The translations under genes and the position numbers were made by a program. The notes below the pieces were generated by a model that saw nothing but the letters and a program-made list of their open reading frames with translations, did not search any database and was not told the DNA's origin. From NCBI GenBank assembly GCA_047618505.1, contig JBLHLB010000091.1:1-12109 (forward strand): DNA of 12,109 nucleotides, given 5' to 3'. Shown here in pieces: positions 6,796 to 12,109 of this stretch (the stretch's first letter is position 1; each line of letters starts with the position of its first letter). Source of the stretch: JBLHLB01 sp047618505 (GTDB lineage: Bacteria > Planctomycetota > UBA1135 > GCA-002686595).

Positions 6796-8460
6796 CTACT
6801 TGCCGCCGTCGCCCTCTTCGGGCTCGGGCTCTTCCTCGACTTCTACTTCCTCGACTTCTACTTCTTCGATCTCTTCGTCGATCACGATCGGCTCCTCTTC
6901 AATCTCTTCTCCTGGATTGGTGCCGCCCTCGAGGAGCAGACCAGCATCAAGGGGATCGAGTTCAAGCCGCGGACGAATGTGGGCGTAGAAGATCTCTTCG
7001 CTCTTGTCGTAGTGCACGGAGCCATCGACCACGGCCACCTGCACGAAGGTCTCGTAATGCATGATGTCGCCGTCGCAAATCAACGCGTCGAAGTCCTTGC
7101 CCGGCTCCAGCGTTCCGACACGGTGCTCGACACCCATCAGGCGCGCAGGGATCGTGGTGATAGCAGCGAAGGCAGCGTCATCAGGAAGGCCGCCGCGAAT
7201 CGCGAAGCCAGCCTCAAGGGGCAGGTTGCTGAGGTCACGGCCCGTCATACCTGAGAGGTCGAAGGAGCTATTGCCTGTAATGATCGCGATCTGCACACCG
7301 GCGGCGTGAAGCTTGGCGGCGTTCTCGATGCTGGAGCCACCGGGGCGCACGAGGTTTTCGGACTTCGCACGGCGAGAGCGCGGGTTGAGGACGGCGTAGG
7401 CACCGGCGCGCCCCAGCTCATCAGCGACGGTCCAACCTTCGCGGGCGCCCCAGAGAACCGGACGGAAGCCGAAGCGTTGCGCCAGGCGCGCGATCCCCAG
7501 GAGATCCTCGCGAGTATCTGCGTTGAAGCGCACAAGCACTTCACCCTTCAGGATGCTCACGACGTTTGCGTCGACACCACTCTTGCTGGGCTCCTTCTCC
7601 TCCTTGTCCGCGCGACCTTCCCAGATGCGATAAGCGCGCAGGTACTCGGCAGCGCTCGCGAACTTTTCCTTGGCCGTCACGATGGACGCGGGGTTGCGCG
7701 AGCTCCAGGTCATGCGAACCATGGAACTACCGTTCATGTAGGTGTCTTTGAACGTGTCGCGACGCAGCTTCGTGGCGATGCCCGACTGGTCTGCGGTAGT
7801 CACCCCACCGGCCAGGGCGAGCACTAGGTACTCACTGAAGGGATCGTAGCCATCCTCGGCGGACTGACGCTCCTGCTCGCGGCGGGAGAGGGCATCCTCA
7901 GCGAAGAAAGCGTCGGCCTCCGGAAGAGGCGTGAAATCCGGAATCAAGGGCGTATCCAGAACACCGTCATCCACCTCCGGACTGTGCAGGTGCAACTCGT
8001 CGACGCTGACGTCATCGAGTCCGTAGTGGGTGTCGACATCCTCGTGGACGTGCTCGTCTTCCTCTTCCGCATCCAACTCGGCCGAGAGCAGGCCACGGGT
8101 GATGCGAGTGGTCGCGCTAAAGGCAACCAACCCGGGATAGACTGACATGCCGCGGGCATCGATCAATTCGGTGTCAGCCGGCAACCAGAGGTTGTAGCCG
8201 ATCTCGACGATCTTGCCGTTCTTACCGAAGATGGTCGCGCCGCGCAGGACGGCACCGGTGCCGGTGTAGACGTCACCGCCAATGATGGCGACGTACTTGT
8301 CCTGCTCTTCCTCTTCCTTCGCTTCCTCCGCTTCCTCCGTTTCTTCCTCGTCGTCGAAGGACAGCAGGGGGGAAACGTAGGTCGAAGGAGCAGCAAAGGT
8401 CGACAGGGGCGCAAGGGCCAGGAGCGCAAGCGCAGCCGTTAGGTGGAGGGGATTCCGCAT
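6796..8460 (-). CDS. Exported amidohydrolase-family protein with no predicted metal ligands and with acidic insertions (probable pseudoenzyme)
   Basis: The protein has 554 residues. A Sec signal peptide (about 1-23, RNPLHLTAALALLALAPLSTFAA) precedes an amidohydrolase scaffold: AIIGGDVYTGTGAVLRGATI (59-78), DARGMSVYPGLVAF (101-114), ALAGGVTTAD (215-224) and the closing RVGTLEPGKDFDALICDGD (447-465). Each position where the family binds metal is changed. The HxH after PGLV is S115-A116-T117. The lysine six before the NP motif is M250 (with R249 beside it). The two later histidines align with N313 (VRFNADTRED) and G338 (VLWGAREG), and the aspartate aligns with N397 (ITGNSS). Acid-rich segments lie at 36-53, 128-152 and about 517-550; the last belongs to a C-terminal extension of some 65 residues. 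It is the last gene before the terminator, 41 bases after its neighbour. It may be a binding or scaffold subunit rather than a hydrolase. The ligand alignment was made by eye. Confidence 0.88.
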   Translation of the reverse strand: MRNPLHLTAALALLALAPLSTFAAPSTYVSPLLSFDDEEETEEAEEAKEEEEQDKYVAIIGGDVYTGTGAVLRGATIFGKNGKIVEIGYNLWLPADTELIDARGMSVYPGLVAFSATTRITRGLLSAELDAEEEDEHVHEDVDTHYGLDDVSVDELHLHSPEVDDGVLDTPLIPDFTPLPEADAFFAEDALSRREQERQSAEDGYDPFSEYLVLALAGGVTTADQSGIATKLRRDTFKDTYMNGSSMVRMTWSSRNPASIVTAKEKFASAAEYLRAYRIWEGRADKEEKEPSKSGVDANVVSILKGEVLVRFNADTREDLLGIARLAQRFGFRPVLWGAREGWTVADELGRAGAYAVLNPRSRRAKSENLVRPGGSSIENAAKLHAAGVQIAIITGNSSFDLSGMTGRDLSNLPLEAGFAIRGGLPDDAAFAAITTIPARLMGVEHRVGTLEPGKDFDALICDGDIMHYETFVQVAVVDGSVHYDKSEEIFYAHIRPRLELDPLDAGLLLEGGTNPGEEIEEEPIVIDEEIEEVEVEEVEVEEEPEPEEGDGGK

Positions 8461-8501
8461 GGTGGGTTCTCGTGTGTTCTCTGTTGTTTCCGTTGCGGAG
8501 C

Positions 8502-9755
8502 TCAGTCCAGATCGCCGAAGACGACATCGCCTTCCAGCATCACAGCTTTGATCTCGGTGTTGGGCTCAAGGGGGTCGCCATCCCAGAAGATCAGGTTGGC
8601 GTCCTTACCCACGTCGATGCTGCCAAGGCGTTCACCCAGGCCAAGCACTTCGGCCGGCACAAGGGTGACCGCAGCGAAGGCCGCCTGGCGATCCATGCCG
8701 GAGCGCACAACCTGGGCCAGGGCGCGCATCCAGTTCTCGTGGCCACCGAGGTTGTCGGTCAGGGGCACAAAAGCAACGCGCGCACCGGCTCGATCCATCT
8801 CGGCGGGGATGTTGCGCTCGCGGCGGGTGTTCGGCTGCAGGGTAACTTCAGGGTCCAGAATGACCGTCACCTCGGCCTCGCCCATGACATCGGCCACGCG
8901 GAAGAGGTCGATATCGTTGCGCAGGGGCGCTCGCACCACCCAGCTGAAGTCGTGCTCTTCGAGCAAGTCCTCAACGTGCAGGAAGTCCGCCGCCTTACCT
9001 ATCTGCAGAAGCGCATGGATGCGACCCTCGCGCAGGTCGATCAAACGCGCAAGCTTCGGATCCAGGTCCGGCGGAACGAAGACATCGGGCGTGTCATCCT
9101 TGGCCTTGTCCTCGTCCTTCTTCTTGTTCTTCTTCTCGATGGCCTTCTCCCACTTCTCGCGGGCCTTGGCTTCCTTCTCCTCGTAGCTGGCGAGGTCCTC
9201 CCAGCCCTTGCGGAACATCTTCTTCAGGTTCGCGTCGGCGCCCATGTAGATCTTCAGGTACGCGTCTTCGATCAACACGGCTTCCTCGGCCGTCGTGCCC
9301 TGGGGTCGAATGGCGACGGCCGTACCGGGGATACCGGTACCCGGCGCGTAGAGCCCCAGGGTGGTGACGCCAAACTCCAGCACATCTCCGTAGATGTCCT
9401 GGGTCATGTAGAGCTCGTCCTTTGCGGCGACATCCGGGGTGAAGTCACGACCGGCCTGGCTGTCGAGCCCAAGCCGCGAGTGGCAATTCACAAACCCGGG
9501 CGTCAGCACCCAATCGGGACGCTCGAGGATCGGAATCCCCCGCTCGATCGGAAGGTCCTCTCCAACGGCGGTGATCTTGCCGTCTTCGATCAAGACGACC
9601 GCGTGAAGAAGAGTGCCTTGGGTGATCGTTTCGGCCCGGCCGATACGAATAGCCAGGACGTCAGTCGTAGACCCGGGGGCCGGGACTTGAACCGGGGCCG
9701 GGATAGATGCGGTGGCCGTAAGAAGGGCGCCGCTGAGGAGCGTGGTGAGCATCAT
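8502..9755 (-). CDS. Exported amidohydrolase-family protein with an incomplete metal site and a lysine-rich insertion
   Basis: The 417-residue protein begins with a probable signal peptide (MLTTLLSGALLTATASIPA, cleavage near 20). It has the amidohydrolase framework: VVLIEDGKITAVGE (53-66), WVLTPGFVNCHS (82-93), EFGVTTLGLYAPG (127-139) and LGSIDVGKDANLIFWDGDPL (377-396). The first histidine of HxH is present (H92) but the second is R94. The regions that should supply the two later histidines read LLQIGKAADF (249-258) and WVVRAPLRN (272-280) without an aligned histidine, and the K-x5-NP motif was not found. An aspartate remains at D334 (PLTDN). Residues 189-221 are almost entirely K, E, D and A, like an exposed charged helix. 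Start: ATG at 9755, with a second ATG at 9752 equally possible. It lies between the intact pair (86-base gap) and the fully degenerate paralogue (41-base gap). It is a probable non-hydrolytic paralogue, though a mononuclear activity using H92 and D334 is not excluded. Confidence 0.87.
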   Translation of the reverse strand: MMLTTLLSGALLTATASIPAPVQVPAPGSTTDVLAIRIGRAETITQGTLLHAVVLIEDGKITAVGEDLPIERGIPILERPDWVLTPGFVNCHSRLGLDSQAGRDFTPDVAAKDELYMTQDIYGDVLEFGVTTLGLYAPGTGIPGTAVAIRPQGTTAEEAVLIEDAYLKIYMGADANLKKMFRKGWEDLASYEEKEAKAREKWEKAIEKKNKKKDEDKAKDDTPDVFVPPDLDPKLARLIDLREGRIHALLQIGKAADFLHVEDLLEEHDFSWVVRAPLRNDIDLFRVADVMGEAEVTVILDPEVTLQPNTRRERNIPAEMDRAGARVAFVPLTDNLGGHENWMRALAQVVRSGMDRQAAFAAVTLVPAEVLGLGERLGSIDVGKDANLIFWDGDPLEPNTEIKAVMLEGDVVFGDLD

Positions 9756-9841
9756 CGTTCCGTTCGAGCTCTGGGGAGGTGTCTGTCTGTTCGTGCGCGT
9801 GTTCGGTGAATCTCAAGTGAGGTCGGTTGCCCGTCCATCAC

Positions 9842-11065
9842 TCAATACCACTGCCCATCGCGCTCGCGTTCGTATTGAAGCTCGCCATCGATATACACCC
9901 GATCCACGCAAGAGCGCGGGTCCATGGGGTCACCGGTGGAAAGCACGATGTCCGCGTCGAGGCCTTGGACAAGGCTCCCCACGCGACTTCCGATCTGAAA
10001 GGACTGGGCCGGGTTGGCGGTTAGAGCGCGCAACATGGCTGTATCAGGGGCTCCGAGGCGCGCCGAGAGGGTTCCCTGCAGGAAGAACTCTTCCTGGGGA
10101 ATGACCGGCGCATCGGTGTTCAAGGAAAACAGCGGGACGCCCGCGTTCAGGAAGGATTCGGCTCCGCCTTGAATCCTGCCTTCGCGGCGTGCGCTATTGA
10201 AGTTGTAGATACGCGGACCGTGGTTGACCGGCACGCCGTTCTCGGCACAGAACTTCGCCGCCAAGTGTCCGTCCCAGCTACCGTGGGAGACGATGACGTC
10301 CGCATCCTCGCGCAGCTTCCAAAGGCGCACGACTCCGGCGACACCCTCGGCGCTGGCGCAGTGAACGAGTACTGGCAGATCGCCCTGGAGCACGCGCCCA
10401 AGGTCAGCCAAGAGCGGTTCCTCGCGATCGCCCCGTGCAACCGCGCGGGCCATGTCGTTGACCTTTTCGACCGTCCAGGAGAGTCCAGCCCAGGTCCGAC
10501 CCAAGTCACCGAAGGCACGCTGGGGGTTGTAGTTGAAAGCCGCCTTCATCCCACCGGGGTAGCGCAGTACGGTCTCCGCATAGCGCGCCTCGGTCTTCGC
10601 TTTCCAGAGGCCACCGAAACCACCGATGCTGGTGCCCGAACCGGGGATGCCGAAGATCGTCGTGACCCCCGCAGCGCAGGCCAGGCGCAGGCGCGGATTG
10701 GAAGCAATATAAGAGGGACGCACGGACAGCTCGGGGTTCACCGGCATGACCATGTCGTTGATGTCCCCTGTCCCCACAGAGTGACTGTGTAGATCCACCA
10801 GGCCGGGAGACGCCCACAGATCAGTAGCGTCTATGTGCTCGAAACCATCAGGTGCGGAGCGCCGCGGCCCCACGTAGGTGATCTGTCCATCCTCCACCAG
10901 GATCGTGCCGTTGTTCACGACGCGGTCCTCGAAGTCGACCGTCAGGATCTTGCCTACATCGATGGCCAGACGCTGCTGCGCGTCGATATCGGCAGCCGGT
11001 GCCAGGGCAGCCAATCCCGCCAGAGCCAGAAGCCCGCGGGTGAATTTCCCAAGGTGCATACCCAT
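9842..11065 (-). CDS. Exported amidohydrolase with complete metal site (imidazolonepropionase/COG1228-like)
   Basis: The 407-residue protein carries a Sec signal peptide (about 1-29, hydrophobic core GLLALAGLAALAPAA) and the full amidohydrolase plan. The N-terminal beta part has ILVEDGQITYVGP (55-67). The HxH is H93-H95 in SPGLVDLHSH. The probable carbamylated lysine is K174 (GGMKAAFNYNP). Later ligands are H235 (VLVHCAS), H261 (VSHGSWDGH) and D318 (LNTDAPVIP). The C-terminal metallo-dependent segment is VGSLVQGLDADIVLSTGDP. Such proteins hydrolyse amide or ring C-N bonds with one or two divalent metals, and close relatives include dipeptidase-like carboxypeptidases; the substrate here cannot be told. 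Its ATG overlaps the stop of the upstream gene in TAATG, indicating translational coupling. A second ATG six bases in could also be used. Confidence 0.92.
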   Translation of the reverse strand: MGMHLGKFTRGLLALAGLAALAPAADIDAQQRLAIDVGKILTVDFEDRVVNNGTILVEDGQITYVGPRRSAPDGFEHIDATDLWASPGLVDLHSHSVGTGDINDMVMPVNPELSVRPSYIASNPRLRLACAAGVTTIFGIPGSGTSIGGFGGLWKAKTEARYAETVLRYPGGMKAAFNYNPQRAFGDLGRTWAGLSWTVEKVNDMARAVARGDREEPLLADLGRVLQGDLPVLVHCASAEGVAGVVRLWKLREDADVIVSHGSWDGHLAAKFCAENGVPVNHGPRIYNFNSARREGRIQGGAESFLNAGVPLFSLNTDAPVIPQEEFFLQGTLSARLGAPDTAMLRALTANPAQSFQIGSRVGSLVQGLDADIVLSTGDPMDPRSCVDRVYIDGELQYERERDGQWY

Positions 11066-12109
11066 TACCAGCGCCTGCCCTCCAGCGCGTCATAGACCAA
11101 ATGGCCGTTGACCCAGACATAGTCCACACCCTTGCGGGGATCCGCGGGGTGACCGCTGATGGCGACCAGATCGGCGTCCTTGCCGACTTCGATGCTGCCT
11201 ACGCGGTCTTCGATCCCTGCTGTTTCCGCGGGCACAATCGTCAAACCACGCACGGCGTCCATGGCGCTATCGTCAAAGCCGTACCGCACGGCCATGGCTG
11301 CCTGGAGCTGGAGCTCCTCGGCGGGAATCACCGGCGCGTCCGTGTTGAATCCGATGCGCGTGTGACCGCGACGTTGGTACTCGGCAGCGACGCCAAGAAT
11401 CTTGCCGTCGTGCCCGTAGCCACGGCCCTTGTTCTGGGAGGAGATCGAGCGCGGGCCGAGGATCGCGGGCACTTCGTGCTCTTCGGCGTAGTGCGCCACG
11501 CGGAAGGCGTCCATCGTTCCGTGGTCGATGAAAACCGGCAGGCCGGCGATGATCTTAGCCAGGCGAATCGTCGAGGCAACAACCTGGGCCTGCTGGGTGT
11601 GCGCAGAGATCTGCGCTCGCCCCGCAAGGAGTTCGCGGAAGATGTCGTAGTGCGGCTCGCGGTCGGGCTCCTCGCCATTGCCCTCTTCGAAGGCCAACCA
11701 GGCGCGCGCGTAACCCACACCGCGCAGGAGTGTGTCGCGGATTTGGAAGTTCATGGCCCCGCGCTGCATGCGCCAACCCCAGGACTTGGGGTTGTCGGCC
11801 TGGGCCAACTTGAGGGAGCCCGGGTCGCGCACGACCATGTCATCGTAGTGCTCGCCCGCTGTCTTCAGGAGAATCCCCTGCCCACCAAAGTTCGTGGCCG
11901 ACCCGGGGATGTAGAGGATCGTCGTCACGCCTGCGGCCAGCGCAACCTTTAGGGTCGCGACCTCAGGCACAACGGAGGCTCGCACACGCAGACCGGTGTT
12001 GGACTGAAAGACAGCGCCATTGATATCCATGGACCCGGCGATGTGACTGTGCAGGTCCACCATCCCAGGGATCAGCCAGCGTTCGCCGAGGTCAACGACC
12101 TCAAAACTC
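11065..12109 (-). CDS. Amidohydrolase with complete metal site, N-terminus beyond the right edge
   Basis: This gene is cut by the window: the frame stays open to position 12109, and the first visible codons (SFEVVDLGERWLIPG) are typical of the strand just before the HxH motif, so the real start lies outside. Counting from the methionine at 12063, the ligands are H5 and H7 (VDLHSH), K85 (GSLKLAQADNP), H155 (ISAHTQQ), H181 (IDHGTMDAF) and D242 (NTDAPVIP). The closing segment VGSIEVGKDADLVAISG is present. It most resembles its immediate downstream neighbour, with shared NTDAPVIP, PGSxT and DIN motifs near the same places, so the two are probably products of duplication. They are joined by a one-base overlap. 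About 348 residues are visible; roughly 70-90, including any signal peptide, would be missing. Confidence 0.92.
   Translation of the reverse strand, partial: SFEVVDLGERWLIPGMVDLHSHIAGSMDINGAVFQSNTGLRVRASVVPEVATLKVALAAGVTTILYIPGSATNFGGQGILLKTAGEHYDDMVVRDPGSLKLAQADNPKSWGWRMQRGAMNFQIRDTLLRGVGYARAWLAFEEGNGEEPDREPHYDIFRELLAGRAQISAHTQQAQVVASTIRLAKIIAGLPVFIDHGTMDAFRVAHYAEEHEVPAILGPRSISSQNKGRGYGHDGKILGVAAEYQRRGHTRIGFNTDAPVIPAEELQLQAAMAVRYGFDDSAMDAVRGLTIVPAETAGIEDRVGSIEVGKDADLVAISGHPADPRKGVDYVWVNGHLVYDALEGRRW

Noticed and set aside
8472..9809. Long plus-strand open frame opposite the half-degenerate amidohydrolase
   Set aside because: It mirrors the codon pattern of the minus-strand gene, which has a signal peptide and clear family motifs; the plus-strand translation shows none.
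11101..11952. Long plus-strand open frame opposite the right-most amidohydrolase
   Set aside because: It is a shadow of the minus-strand gene, which carries a full set of metal-ligand motifs.

Overview
The window is GC-rich (by eye a little over 60 percent) and densely coded, and most starts lack a good Shine-Dalgarno match. It looks like a chromosomal segment of a free-living bacterium. The mix of genes suggests Planctomycetota or a neighbouring phylum: an exported FAD oxidoreductase with a carbohydrate-binding-like front domain, a run of secreted amidohydrolases, and a fused Fe-S/NrfD membrane subunit. This taxonomic call is an inference from gene content only. I see no mobile element, CRISPR array, rRNA or tRNA.

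Left part (1-2840). On the minus strand, a fusion protein (four [4Fe-4S] clusters plus an NrfD/DmsC-type quinol-side membrane anchor, 128-1681) is followed almost without a gap by the first codons of another gene that runs off the left edge. That gene may be the molybdopterin catalytic subunit. The fusion begins at a GTG with a strong ribosome binding site, and a 42-base dyad lies just upstream of it. Divergently on the plus strand is a membrane-anchored SPFH/band 7 protein (1893-2795), ending at a clear hairpin terminator.

Middle part (2840-6795). A plus-strand exported FAD-dependent oxidoreductase (3022-4884) converges on a minus-strand TrpD2/YbiB-like protein (5071-6144). This is a relative of anthranilate phosphoribosyltransferase that lacks the usual PRPP-binding signature. 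A stem-loop sits directly on its translation start. About 590 bases with no convincing gene follow, up to a strong intrinsic terminator at 6731-6770.

Right part (6796-12109). Four amidohydrolase-superfamily genes lie in tandem on the minus strand and are read towards that terminator; three show an export signal and the fourth is cut by the window edge. The two upstream genes (11065-12109 and 9842-11065) share a TAATG stop/start junction and keep every predicted metal ligand. The two downstream genes (8502-9755 and 6796-8460) have lost part or all of the metal site but keep the fold's framework motifs, and they carry long charged insertions, lysine-rich in one and acid-rich in the other. The most interesting hypothesis here is a set of two active and two catalytically dead paralogues that may work together in the periplasm.
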